From Scenedesmus sp. ARA3 (lineage: Eukaryota > Chlorophyta > Chlorophyceae > Sphaeropleales > Scenedesmaceae): a stretch of DNA of 61,778 nt. The stretch is taken from NCBI GenBank assembly GCA_004335835.1, contig RWJK01001814.1, forward strand, positions 1 to 61,778, in the 5' to 3' direction. The position numbers and the translations under genes were made by a program. The notes below the pieces were generated by a model. The model saw nothing but the letters and a program-made list of their open reading frames with translations, did not search any database and was not told where the DNA came from. Shown here one piece after another: positions 1 through 11,489 of this stretch. Positions within the stretch are counted from its first letter, which is position 1. Each line of letters opens with the position of its first letter.

Positions 1-818
1 CCCATCAGCCAGCAAAGCAACAGTGTTGCCAACCGTGCACATAAGCCCAAGCGAAACAACCGCAACGCACGGGCTGCGACGGGCAGCAGCAGCCAGATGG
101 TACCAATGGGGAGCTTTTAAAGGCCCGTTGTCTGAACAAGGACAACAAAGATACATAAAAACATACAGGCAACGCAGTTCACATCAGCAACCCATCACTG
201 CAGCAGTGAACGATTAAACGACATTCAGGCATACATGCATCCCCCTGCCTACACCTGTACTATACCACTGCTGCTGCTCCTGCTTCTATGCGAGGAAAAT
301 GTCTACTTTAAACGCCTTCACTGGAGGTGACAGACTGAGGATGTTACTGACAACACAGCACCAGGACTACCTCTGACTACAAAGGAGCAGAAGACCGTCA
401 GTGCCGTTTCCCCCCAGGCCATCGTGGCTACTGAGGGCGGCACTGACCAGGTTTTGTTATGAATGCAGGTAATACTAGAACAAGTAGGAGGAGCAGCAGC
501 ACCACAACATTGAAGTTGAAGTAGCCATGCTGGTCCTGGGGGGCCCCTTCTTGCTATGTGAGTACGCATTATGTTGCATGCAATGATTGACCTGCAATGA
601 TTGACCTGCTTGCACGTTGTACCAATTTTATACAGTGGACTCCAATGCAGTGCAACACCCTGACACATGACATCAGCATGGACCAAGAACCCTAACCGAA
701 GGTGACAGGTGGCAATGGTAAGCAGTTAACAATGGCGACAGCATCAGGCAACGGTCACCCATGCTACTGCCTTCAAAGAACGCGCAATGTGTCTCCGTAG
801 CCGTGTGCAGCGTTCGCG
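1..818. other. No gene recognised
   Basis: The reading frames here are short and show no family motif. The last part is presumably the promoter and 5' UTR of the FG-GAP-like gene that starts at 819. The left part may hold the untranslated end of a gene outside the window. Confidence 0.4.
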
Positions 819-3800
819 ATGAGACGAACTACGTGCATAGCATCGCTGCTGTTGCTCATCGCCTTTACTGCCACCAGGTAAGTCAAACAACAAATACTGC
901 GCAGAATATAAAGTTACGAACCTCTCATTGCATTTATGCGTTGGGGTTGCAGCCTTGCTTGGAAAGGGCGGGAAGCCACTCGTCTGCAAAGTTTTTCTTG
1001 CAGCAGCGCCTCACTGCATGCCAAGATGTCCACGTGATTGAATGGATGCCTTCAAATGTGGTGGCTGCAGGTGTGAGCTATGCAATGGTCGGCAGCAGGA
1101 GCAGCTGCTGCCAGCTTGGGATGAAGCCACAACACAGCAGCTGCTACAGCAGCAGGAACAGCCGGAGCCTGAGGCAGCAATCGGCGCAGTTCAACCTACG
1201 GTGTCAACAGAAACAGCACCATGGCATGCAAAGATGAGTGTCATGGGTGCAGCCGCACCATCCCAGCAGCCCGCAGCAGCTGAAACACCAGACATCAGCA
1301 ATGATGCAGTGCAGCTGCAGTCCCAGTTACATGAGGAGGAACAAGAGCAGCAGCAGAAGCAGGCATCTGGTTCAAGCAGCAGCCGGGCTTTGCTGCAGTC
1401 TTACTCCTCTACTGCCCCAACCCTGTGTGGCAAGCTTGGCACATACACACCAAACATAGACAGCGCACCAGACCGCTCCATGTTTGGCTTTGCAGTATCC
1501 TCCAGCTTGGATGGCAGCACAGTCGCTGTTGGAGCCCCGCTCAACACAGCAAACGTCAAGTCTCCTGGGGCCGCATTTGCGCTGATTTCTCGCAGCAGCC
1601 TGACCTGCGAGTACTTGCAGAACCCCATTGTGCAGCCGGCTGGCAGCTTCCGCTACTTTGGGGCCCAGCTAGCACTCAGTGATGACGCCAGCACGCTGGT
1701 GGTGCTGGACGGTGTGGAGGGCGTGAACACCGCAAACTCGCAGGGGAACAGGCCAGTCGTGCATGTGTACAGGCGGCTCAACAACGGCACATACAGGTGG
1801 GCTGCCAAGCAGTGCAGAGGTGCAGAGTGCCAAGCCCTGTACCACGCCTGTGACAGCGATGTAAGATCGATGCCAAGATGAAACTTTTGCAGCTGTGCAC
1901 GGTGGGTGTTTCTGCGCCTCTTCCTGCAAGACTGTGCATGCAGCAAATAGACTGAGCAGATACTATCCTCATCCATGTGTCCTAGTAGGACTATGATGAC
2001 CTCTTGCTCCTGCAGGTACTTCCAGAAGCTTAGTGGCACGCTGCGGCGGGCAATGGCCGTCACTATGGCAGTGTCGACCACAGCCAACGGCAACCTCATC
2101 CTTGTGTCCTTCTCAGTTGCTGAGGGCTACACAGATAAGCGTGGCAGCGCGCAGCTGTTCGCGCTGAATGGCACAGGCACTGCCATGAGGTACACATACT
2201 TGCAGGACCTGGCACTGCTCAACATGCCTGCAGGTGAGAGACTGGAGAGAGCAGTGGCAGCAGCGACAGCAGTTGCCAAGGTGTCGACAGCGCACCTGCT
2301 GCAACAGTCCTGACTCTGTGCCAGTGACAGTGCAGTGCAACACCATGCATGGGAAACATCTGTGTATGCTCGGCAGCATGCTGTATGCAACATGCTGTGC
2401 TTGGTTGCGCCATCGTGTTGTGTTGTTTGGTGTTCGCTGCAGGTGTGTCTGTGCAGTACGGCGCGGCCAGTGCTATGAGCAGCAACGGCATGACCATTGC
2501 GGTCAGCACCGCAGCATCAACCGACTCATACTTCAAGCTGACATACATGTACAGGTTGGCACGCCGCAGCCACAGCCATGCTAGCCATGCTGTCACATGT
2601 GGCGGCTGCAGGAAATGATTGAGAAGCTGCCGGCAGTGGCGATGCTTTGCTGGTTGGCTGGCTTCTACACGCAGCCGGGCACACTGCTTGAGCATTGATT
2701 GTGGCTGCACTCACGCTTGCAGGAGAGACACGTACACAGGCCAGTTCAGGATTGTGAGCGCCGTCAGCCACGGCGCGTTCTACGGAGACAACTGGTCGGC
2801 AGGCAGGGGCGTGGGCCTCACAGACGACAACGCACTGGCCATCACACAAAGTGGCCGGTTCATGCTGCGCGTGGAGAACGCGATGCTGGTGGTGTACGAG
2901 TGGAGCGGCAGCGGCATGAGCATGACGTGGCAGCGGCGCTGCCAGCTGGCAGCACCCGAGGGCTACACCTTCAGGACGAGTGAGTGTAGGAGTCGCATGG
3001 GAGTCGCGCGCGGGGTGCAGTGGATACAGCTGCTTTCTGGCGGTGGTGGTAGTGCTGCCTTGTGCTGAAGCATGTGTTATGGCAAGTTAAGTCAACAAAC
3101 TGTGAGGGCTGCACCTGAGCACATGGCGTCCTGTCCAGCTTGCATGCGCGCACCTTGTTGGCAGCTGTTTCAGCAGCTGTGCTCTGCCGACAGCTGCGCG
3201 TCGTGTGTTTGAGTGTCTGCCTGCTGAGCTGAGTTGGTCTGCTTGCCTTGCGGTGCTGCTGCAGCCGGCGGTGCGCTAAGCATTGTGGAGGCATCCACGA
3301 CGCGCGTCAAGTTTGCTGCTGGGGCGTACACAGGGGCCCTGGACAGCAGCCCCAGCTCCATGGCAGTGTTCCTGTACTACCTCAACGTGAGCGACACATT
3401 GGATGGCATGGCACAGTTGCAGATGTTTGGCAACAGCGTAGTGCAGTGATTTTGTATCCGGGGCCGTCCATGGCTGTCTGCCCTGGATTCCCACTCTGCG
3501 CGGCAAGTTTGATGAACCCGTGATACAGTGTGTGTCGCTGCTGCTGCTGCTGCTGCAGCTGGGTGTTTCTGGCAGCTGCCCCTACCGCCATGCTGAGAAG
3601 CACGAGCACAACGACCCATACAGCAACTACGGCGCAGCCGTCACCATCACAGCCAACGGCAACCTACTGCTGATTGGTGCACCCAGCGCCTGGGACAACA
3701 ACATGCAGAAGCAGTACGGCGCTCTGTACACGCTGGACATAAGCACGGTGGTGGACGACGGCACAGTGCCGATGACAGTCACTGCTGCCGCCAACACGTA

Positions 3801-4428
3801 CGCAGGCTGCATTGCTGGCAAGGATGCCAACGGCAACGCGTGCGTCACAAAGCAAGCAGGCACCGTGCTTTGCAAGACAGTGACCAAATCGGACGGCACA
3901 GTGGTGCAGTACGGTGCTGCAGGCTGCACACCCACGCCTGCTCCTCCCAGCTTCTGGACCTCATCTGCTCCAGGTGCATACACAACGTCTACGCTAAGTG
4001 CATACACCAATGTGGCATCCAGCACGAAGGGTGGCGTGGGTGTCCCGACTGCAAGCACCAACTGGCTGGCAAACACGGTGCAGGCTGCTGCTCAGAATGC
4101 GTACTATGGCTACCCAGTGACTAGTACTGCTGCTGGTGCGAAGACCAGCATCACACCAGCGTCTGGCTGGGGCACGTCTACTGCTGCTGCACTTGGCGGC
4201 ACGGCTCCTGCAGCTGTCAGCACCACAAGCATGGCTGGAATCGGCACGCCCTCGACATTCAGCATCTTGAGCACGATGTTTTCTGGTCTTGCTGGGATGT
4301 TGAGGAACGCCTTGAGTGGCAGTGGCGTGGCTAGTGCTGCAGCTGGGGGCACTACGAGTTTGGGGCTTCCTGCAGGCGCTGTGATCACAAACCTTGGAGT
4401 GCTGAATGGTGGTGCAAACACTGGTTGA
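819..4428 (+). CDS. Secreted FG-GAP-repeat-like protein (7 exons, about 804 aa)
   Basis: Proposed exons are 819-877, 1071-1796, 2016-2233, 2443-2554, 2723-2979, 3265-3437 and 3559-4428; all phases agree and the model ends at TGA. Exon 1 encodes a basic start and a leucine-rich stretch (MRRTTCIASLLLLIAFTAT), a likely ER signal peptide, so the product is probably extracellular or on the cell surface. A Q/E-rich linker follows. Several blade-like repeats then resemble FG-GAP (integrin-alpha type) propeller units: MFGFAVSSSLDGSTVAVGAP, YFGAQLALSDDASTLVVLDG and NYGAAVTITANGNLLLIGAP. The last about 200 residues are a low-complexity Thr/Ala/Ser/Gly region. Ligand and function are unknown. Exon 1 and the exon 7 acceptor, which lies after a CTG tract, are the least certain. 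Possible further coding sequence near 4486-4575 was not included. Confidence 0.7.
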
Positions 4429-5041
4429 TGACGGGCCTTATCTGCTCATGGTGCTGTTGTAACTTCAGGTGTGTTTTTCTTGTTACCAGGGGGGACGAAA
4501 TCCTACTGGCTAGTCACACGCAACAGGCAGGCGAACCAGACTGCAGGGGACACAAGGCCATGCCTCCACCAGCTCAGGTGTGTTGATTGCTTAATTTATG
4601 CTGTCTCAATCTGGCAACCTTTGTGGGGGCACTCAATCCTGGTTCACAGAGGTGCACCAAGTGAGTCTACTGTCGTGCGAGCACTGCCCAAGTACAGCAA
4701 CACCCGTGCATCTCTTTAAGCAATACTATCTTGCTGTTCATCTCTGTGGGTGTTCAAGCAACATCACCTGCTGGCACTGCGGCAGTTCGCATCTTATCAA
4801 GGTGGAAATACCTCAGCCGCAACCTCGTAACATGGGCACACATGTCAACATCAGCACACCTCCAGGCGGATGGCCGTGACAGCCTGCTGCCCTGGGGTGC
4901 ACAAAGCAGTGATATGCAGGAACATTGCGGCAGCAAACAAGAACAAGCACACATTACCATACGACACCATACACCACCGGACTAGATTATGCAACAGGCA
5001 CCACCCCAGCGTGCCGCTTCTACAACCAGACCGCAGACACA
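4429..5041. other. Convergent intergenic region
   Basis: This lies between the FG-GAP-like gene and the 3' end of the F-box/LRR gene. A TGTAA at 4458-4462 is a candidate plus-strand polyadenylation signal. Two short open stretches (4486-4575 and 4800-4880) look slightly protein-like but have no recognisable motif. Confidence 0.35.
4458..4462 (+). terminator. Candidate TGTAA polyadenylation signal
   Basis: TGTAA is the usual poly(A) signal of chlorophyte algae. This one lies about 30 nt after the stop of the FG-GAP-like gene, closer than typical, so a later site may be used. Confidence 0.3.
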
Positions 5042-5945
5042 CTACCACTCCCTCATAGGTCCGAAGGCACCCCAAACTCCCGCACTGCCAGCATTGCCAC
5101 TGCTGTGGTGCTGGCTCCAGTCGTGCGGCCCCTCATTCCAGGTCAGGTAGCGGCCACAGTTGATCATGCGCACCCGCTGAGCCGGAGGCTCCGAGTCTCG
5201 AACTGCTCCTGGACAGGCAGTGCCGCCTGCTGTCTGCCTCGCTGCTGCTGCTGCCGCTGCTGCTGCTTGCAGCTGAGCAAGTGTGTTGCGCTGCTCCTGG
5301 GAGTGGTGGCAGGGCGTGTACCTGGAGTCTTGAAACCTCAGGAACCCCAGCTGCTTCAAGTTTGCCTTGCCGGCCAGCGCAATCAAGTGCTTGTGCACTG
5401 CAGCTGTGTCGCGAGGACCTCCGCAGCAGCCTTCGCTGCACAGCAGCTCTGCAGGCAGAGCGATGCTGTGCAGCTGCGGCAGCTGCGCCAAAGCAGCTGT
5501 CAGGGCTGCTGCAAAAGCTGTCTCATGAGTGACGTGAGTCAGTTGCGGCATACTGAAGAACTGCAGCTGCAACAGGGAAGGCAGCTCCTGATACAGGTAT
5601 GGTATCGAGCTGTGGTGGCGGTCATGTTCATGATAACGGTCGCTACTGAGGGAGAGCTGCCGCAGGCCTGACAGCTGCCCCATGTGCTGCAGTGCTGGCG
5701 TTGCCTGGCTAGAGGCCTCTTGGCTGCTGCTGCAGCTGTCCTTGCCCCAGTCGCCAAAATGTGCATGCACTGCCTGCAAGCCCGGCAGCTGGGCCAGCAC
5801 CTGCCAGCTGCTCAACCGAGGAAGTGGTGGGTACGATTTACCTTGCAGGGCAGATAACTGGGTGATGAGCTCGCAACCCGTGCCACAAGCAGCTGCAACT
5901 TCCAGTACTGGCAGCGCGGCCGCCAGTGCTGCTCCTGCTGCTGCA

Positions 5946-5977
<32 letters not shown>

Positions 5978-7020
5978 AACCTCCTCCGTCAGGTGCTGCA
6001 GACTGCCGGCTTGCACTGTGAAGATCAGCCGGTGAAAAGCAAAGTGTGTGCAGCTGGCCAGCCCAGAAGCTGATGGGTTGGGTGCCAAAGGCATAACTGC
6101 ACTGCTGCAGAAAAGCTGCATATGCATAAGCAGTATCGGACACAGTGCACAAGCTGTGAGAGCATGCAAGAGCAGGGCTGAATGCCAAGAGATTGCTTGG
6201 TGGACGGTGCAATGCAACCAAAGGACACTGGTGCTGCTCTGACTGTATAAATGTCGGCGACTTGCCAGGCCCCTAGCCTCCTTTGGATTGAGCATAGCAG
6301 AGCACACTATGCCTAGCAGAGTCAAGCAGGATGGCTGCATCTGGCGCGTGGCATTGTCTGAGTTGTGACACTGGTGCAGGATGCGGCCGCATGTAACCGT
6401 CTTACCTGCTGGACTGCTGGCACCAGAGTTGCAATCGCCGACAGCTCCAAGCACCCAGACTTGAACGCTGCGATGCGCACCGCTGGCAGCTGCACGCCCT
6501 GCGGCAGCAGCTCTCCTTGGCTGTTGTATCTTGGGGCCAACCCCAGGTGCAGGCGTGTGACTGTTGTCACTCCTGCAAGCGTGTTGAAGAACCTGCTGTC
6601 CATTCCCGGCCAGGGCTCTGGGTCACTGCGTACGTCAATCGCCAGGTCTGTCAAGGATGGCAGCTGCTTTGTCAGTGCTGTCAAAGGCTCCCAGTGGGCA
6701 GGTGCAGCTATGTGGGCGTGCAGACGGCTGACATACTGCAGCCTGCTGCTGCTGCTGCTGCTGCTGCTGCCTGCCGGTGGCGCTGCCATGTTCATCTTGA
6801 CGGAGATGCGGCTGATGTGACGGCCCAAGGCATCTGCTAGGGCTTTGCAGGACAGCCGTGCAGCCCGCTGGTCGGCATGCGGCAGCAGGCGGCGCAGCAC
6901 TGTGCCGAGTGCATCTGGCAGGTCAGCTGGTGGCCACATACAGCCTGCTGCACCTTGTCTGGTGCGGTGTAGCGTGATGTCTGCTGGCATTGCAGCTGCA
7001 GCTGCCTGGCGCTGCTGCAT
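5042..7020 (-). CDS. F-box-like / leucine-rich-repeat protein (2 exons, about 522 aa)
   Basis: Exons are complement 6406-7020 and 5042-5995, joined in phase 0 and ending in TAG. The start chosen is the first in-frame ATG (MQQRQAAAAAMPADITL). Residues about 30-70 (DLPDALGTVLRRLLPHADQR, then SCKALADALG) fit an F-box-like domain: a Leu-Pro start, hydrophobic heptads and a conserved Cys. The rest contains irregular LRR-like units such as LPSLTDLAIDV, LPGLQAVHAHF and LSGLRQLSLSS, with a poly-Ala run near the exon 2 start. F-box/LRR proteins are substrate adaptors of SCF ubiquitin ligases, and that role is inferred from family only. The C-terminal segment (YLTWNEGPHDWSQHH) recurs in a decayed copy at 8170-8502. 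Confidence 0.65.
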
Positions 7021-7143
7021 GCTGGGCCAAGAAACACCACCACAGGGCAGTAAGAGCAAGGTCAACAGGCCAATGCTGCAGTGATTGTTACAGCTCGCTG
7101 TGAACTGGATCCTGCGGGCACAAAGATTCACGTTGCTGGTCAA

Positions 7144-8169
7144 AGGGTGGGAGAGTACATATGGGCAGTTTGCTGTTCAACGCCCTTCTACACCACAGTT
7201 ATAGGGCTACTCCTTGTCCCTATACAGCTCTACATGATTCGTACAATCATTCATCACTGATGATCAGTAAATCTAGTTTGTTGGTGGGCTTCAAGCTGCA
7301 AATGCAGGCTATACCATGCAGCTGACGGACACAGCACGAAGGGCAAGCAACCCTTTGTTGCACCGTATGTCCTGGCTTCACCAGCACTTGCGTGGAAACG
7401 TGAGGCGACACTAGTATTTATGACTATTACCTGTTTTGAAGAGCAGGTTGACTTCTGTATCGCGTCGCGGAACGAGAAGTATGGGTTCTGCACGCCAGCT
7501 GCTGTAGACGAAGTATGCAAGGGCTGGTCAATTGGAAAGCAAGAGCAGATGGACGCACGCGTTGCTTTCTGCAAATTTACGTCTGGCTAGTCGGCTTGGT
7601 GACGGTTTTCCTGTCAGGTTGCAAGCTTGCCTCGGATGATCAAACCCTGAGCCTGACCCTGCAGGCAGCTGCCTGGCAGCCCACGATTGCAAAAGTTGCC
7701 CCACCGATGATGCCTCAAGGTGGTGGCCTATCGTGGCGCAGCATTTCCTAGTTTGCAGAGGCTCGCGCAGCAGATCTAGACCAGTTGCCGTCAATGCAAG
7801 CACTGCCCATTGAGCAGTGCTCAACTACAACACGTGTTGCATGGTGCACCATGGACTTGTGCAGGCAAATTTAACTACTTGTCACATCGCTCTGAACCAT
7901 GACACAGCATGTTGTGCTGCCACAGCGGCAGCCTGCCTGACTGAGCAAGCCAGAGAGATCCGTAACCTTCAAGACAGTATGACATGTGACAATGAGACAT
8001 GCAACAATCATCACATGTCCAGGCTTTCGGCCAGAGCAAAGATTCTGCCCCTTAGAACCTGCTGTCCTAAGGAGTGCACCACTCAACATTCAACACCTGT
8101 ATCACGGCACTACACAAGGACAAAGGACAAAACGGAGTTTGTGTGCACAGCATCCCCAGCACAACCACA
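7144..8169. other. No gene recognised; promoter side of the F-box/LRR gene
   Basis: About 1 kb with only short frames and no recognisable protein. The left part should contain the promoter of the minus-strand F-box/LRR gene. At the right edge (about 8100-8170) the sequence begins to resemble the downstream flank of that gene, which marks the start of a duplication. Confidence 0.4.
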
Positions 8170-8502
8170 TCACCACTCCCTCAAAGGTCCAAATGCACCC
8201 CGCACCCCCTTGCTCCCAGCATTGCGACTGTCGTGGTGCTGGCTCCAGTCATTTGGCCCCCCATCCCAGGTCACATACTGGCCACAACAGCTAATGATGT
8301 GCACCCGCTGAGGCCCACACACTCCTCCAGTACTGGCGGAGCCGCCTGCTGCCTGCACTGCTGTTGCTGCTGTTGCCGCCGCCGCTGCTGCTGGTGCTGC
8401 TGCTGGTGCTGCTGCCGGCGCTGCCGCCGCGGCTGGCTGCCTACAGCATTCGGCAGACCACAGCTGGCCTCCAGGCAGGCGCGTGCTGTGCAGGCACAGC
8501 AG
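8170..8502 (-). pseudogene. Duplicated 3' fragment of the F-box/LRR gene
   Basis: The open minus-strand frame from 8502 to 8170 ends with GQYVTWDGGPNDWSQHH and GAFGPLREW*, matching the F-box/LRR gene C-terminus (GRYLTWNEGPHDWSQHH, GAFGPMREW*). Nucleotide similarity covers about 5042-5240 against 8170-8350, including the Ala-coding repeat upstream and some flank past the stop. No ATG, F-box or LRR part precedes it, and the frame is closed by a TAG at 8503. I read it as a partial segmental duplication, not a functional gene, although it could be the last exon of an unrecognised transcript. Confidence 0.7.
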
Positions 8503-8740
8503 CTAGCCAGCACAACAGGCCCTGCTAAGGCGGCTGCATGTCCACCTGCTACCTGGCCGGCCAGCTATGTTTTAATAGCGGCTGCGCGTGCATAGCATTT
8601 CAGCAAGCTGCTGATGCTGCTTGTGTCGCATTCCCACCACTGTGCTGCCGCTGCAGGTGTTGCCCCTGCAACTGCTGCAGCTGCAGGGGCTGGCACTGGC
8701 GCCGCCGCCACAGGAACCACACACACTGCTACTGCAGTTG

Positions 8741-8830
8741 TGCCTCGATAGCAGCAATCACAGTCAAAGGCGCGCAGCGCTGTGTCGCCTCCGCCCTGCT
8801 TTCCCTCAGTTCATCCTCGCCATGATAGAC
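8741..8830 (-). repeat. Echo of the DUF1764 terminal exon (3' side)
   Basis: This segment closely matches 9030-9118 in the last exon of the DUF1764 gene. It still encodes a recognisable GEDEL stretch, but indels remove the conserved CPFDCDCC end. It lies about 200 bp beyond the gene's stop codon and is probably a decayed tandem duplicate. Confidence 0.7.
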
Positions 8831-8861
8831 GCCGTGCATAAGGGCTACCATCCACAGCCAG

Positions 8862-8894
<33 letters not shown>

Positions 8895-9028
8895 ACAGCT
8901 GCTGCGTAGTACTTGCAAACACGTGCGCTGCACTGCCACTGGAGATGCTGCAGCCGCAGACACCAAGATACTGGCATTGCATTGCATCGTACAGCGTCCC
9001 CACACAGCTGTAACTAATGCTGCTTGCC

Positions 9029-9937
9029 TCAATAGCAGCAGTCGCAGTCGAAGGGGCACAGCGCTGTGTCGCCTCCGCCCTTCTTTCCCAGCCCCAGCTC
9101 ATCCTCCCCATAGATGGCATAGCCCTCCTCGGTGCGCTTGCGTGCTTTGCCGGTTGACTCTCCAAAGATGTCATCTTTGCTGCCCTCCACTTTGGGGCGC
9201 TTGGCCTGCAGGCAGATGATGATTAAGCACAACAGGTGCATGAGGTGCAGTGGTGGGCGCAGCAGTGCACGTGTGAGTGCCTAAAGATGTCATCCTTTGC
9301 TGCCCTCTACTTTTGGGCGATTGGCCTGCAGGCAGTGTTAGGAAGATTCAGGGGTGCATCAGCGCATGGATAAGTACCTGTTCCCAAGCAATTAGCCCTT
9401 AAGAAGATACTGTTGAATGGGTCTGTATGCTGCTGTGTGCTACAGAAGGGACGCCCACCGCTGCTCACATATGAGCTCTGCACAGCAATGAATCCTGCAA
9501 GCAGTAGCCAAGCCAGCCTGACACACAAGACACAGCGCTCCAGGTTGCACCTGCTGTTGCTGCTCGCATTCCACAGTTCACATACAGCAGCTGCAGCCCA
9601 CCTTTTGCCGCGCCTCCGCGATCTGCTTGGCTAGCTGCTGCAGCTGCTCTGGATCGGCAGCAGCTACTTCTTCTGCATCATCCCCATCATCCTGTGCGTC
9701 ATCTGCAGCAGCTGCTGCTGCTGCTGCTGACGCCTTCTTTTTGCTCTTCCCAAATATCTCGTCTATCTCATCCTTTGCTCGTTTCTTTGTGGGCTCTGCT
9801 GCTGCTGCCGGCTTGCCTGCTGCTGCTGGCTGCTCCTCTGCTGCTGCCTTCCCACCCTTTGCAGGTTTGCTGCTTGCAGGCGCAGCTTGCTCACTGCTAG
9901 TGTTTTTCTTTTGAGCTGCTCTCATTGTTCTGCCCAT
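9029..9937 (-). CDS. DUF1764 family protein (2 exons, 170 aa)
   Basis: Exons are complement 9602-9937 and 9029-9205, joined in phase 0, with TGA at 9029-9031. The ATG at 9937 sits in a strong context (GCCACCATGG). The N-terminal half is Lys/Ala-rich and holds KKRAKDEIDEIFGKSKKK, an acidic Asp/Glu stretch and a short helical segment. The second exon has a second DDIF box and the family signature RTEEGYAIYGEDELG followed by CPFDCDCCY at the very end. This arrangement is characteristic of eukaryotic DUF1764 proteins, small, charged and possibly nuclear; their function is not established. Both the intron and the 3' flank hold partial copies of exon 2. Confidence 0.88.
9283..9335 (-). repeat. Echo of the DUF1764 exon 2 acceptor region, in intron 1
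   Basis: About 50 bp nearly identical to 9165-9212, covering the start of exon 2 and its 3' splice site. It lies about 120 bp upstream (in gene sense) of the real exon, so it presents a second, decoy-like acceptor. Confidence 0.75.
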
Positions 9938-10519
9938 GGTGGCGTGCACACTGGGGAAATCCAGCTAGGGCTTGTGTCGGGGAAAGAAAATGGGGCGAAG
10001 TCACCGCCGGTTCCTTTAAACTGCAGCTACTACGCTTACTCCGAAGTTCTGTTACAGCGTATGCCTTCCAGACTACCGCAGAGCACGTCAAGGCCAGTGC
10101 ATAACTGGGTGAAGAGGAACAGGCACATGGTCACTCCTGTCAACTCCCATGGTGTGATGGTGACTGACCATGCCCTGCTTCGTCGTGCTCCCGGCAGCTT
10201 CATCCTCGCGCTACAGTGCTGAACTATCATCGCTCATGGCTCAGCATGCGATCTGTAACATTCTGCAAGCTGTGCATCCTCTGAATGTGCCTGCATCTGA
10301 GATGCGCAAGATCGGACATGCATGCATGCCAACTTGTGCTGTGCCAACATGGCAGCATAAGCAGCGATTGACATACTCAAAGCCCATCAAGTATAATATA
10401 GATAAAGGTTAAACTGGCCACCAGCGCTCAGGCCGACGCACATGCAGTAGTCATGCCCAAACAACCGTCCAAGCTTGGCCAAGCACTTGAGTGACACAAG
10501 ATATGTTGCCGACCCCACC
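9938..10519. other. Intergenic: DUF1764 promoter and SMYD4-like 3' flank
   Basis: No protein-like frame or repeat was recognised. It should contain the promoter of the DUF1764 gene and the 3' UTR of the SMYD4-like gene, both on the minus strand. Confidence 0.4.
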
Positions 10520-11450
10520 TCAAGAAGCAACACCAGCAACCGGTGCACCCAGGTGCCTCTCGACCACCGCATCCACCTGCCACAACCACGCCAGCGCAAC
10601 CCCCAGCAGCCGGCTGCACCTGCAGCACCAAGGACCTGCAGAGGCATCGTGCTGCACTGTACCAGCACCACCACCAGCACCTACATCACTCTGCTGCTCA
10701 ACTGGCGCTTGCTGTGCAGCCGGTGCAGCACCTGTTGCACAGCCGAGCATCTGCCTGTTGACCGCTGCAACTTCCTGTCGACTGCGGCTGCTTGCGCCGT
10801 CTAGTAGCGCTGCCACTGCTGCTGCTGTAACCAGCTGCTCAGCAGCTGTGCCCAGTGCATCTGGTGGCAGGTTGGCAACTGCAGCCAGGACACTGCCTGG
10901 CAGGTGCTGCAACACAACAAGCAGCAGCTCCTGCTGCTGTGCCTGCAGCTCTTGGGTACGACTGCTAACACCAGCAGCAGCAGTAGCAGATGCAACAGGT
11001 TTCCTGCAAGCACAGGTTTGCTGCAGGATCAGCTGCAACTCCTCACACAGCTGCTGCTGTTGCTGCCGTGTCTGCAGCAGCGTTGCTCTTTGAGCACGTG
11101 GCGCTTCTGCTGCTGCTGCTGTGCTGACACCATTGTTGGTTGCTACGGCTTGCTTGCTACCACTGCTGCAGCTGAGGCAGCCACAGAGCCCCAACCGCTC
11201 CAGAGCTGCAAGCTGCTGCTGAAGTGCTTTCAGCAGGCTGCAAACTTCCGCTGCACTAGATACTTGCAGGCTGCGTTGCAGCAGCACTAGGGTTGGAGCA
11301 GCTGGGCTGGCCAATGAGGCTGCCACAGCTGCAACTGCTGCTGCTGCTGCTGTTTGATGGCAGCTGGCACCCAGCAGCTGGTTCTGCGGGTGCAGGAGTT
11401 GCCTCCTGGCAGACGTTGCTTGCTGCAGCAGCCGCATCGCACGTTTGATG

Positions 11451-11489
<39 letters not shown>

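Noticed and set aside
1797..1881. Extension of FG-GAP exon 2 to 1881
   Set aside because: Only the earlier donor at 1797 gives the right phase for exon 3. The later GTAAG at 1861 leads to an immediate stop.
5996..6405. Open minus-strand sequence between the two F-box/LRR exons
   Set aside because: It is open in the exon 2 frame but not protein-like. A GTAAG donor at 6404-6405 and a phase-0 acceptor at 5996-5997 make it an intron.
9578..9601. Extension of DUF1764 exon 1 to a stop giving VGCSCCM
   Set aside because: A GTGGG donor at 9600-9601 joins in phase to the exon with the family's C-terminal CPFDCDCC signature.
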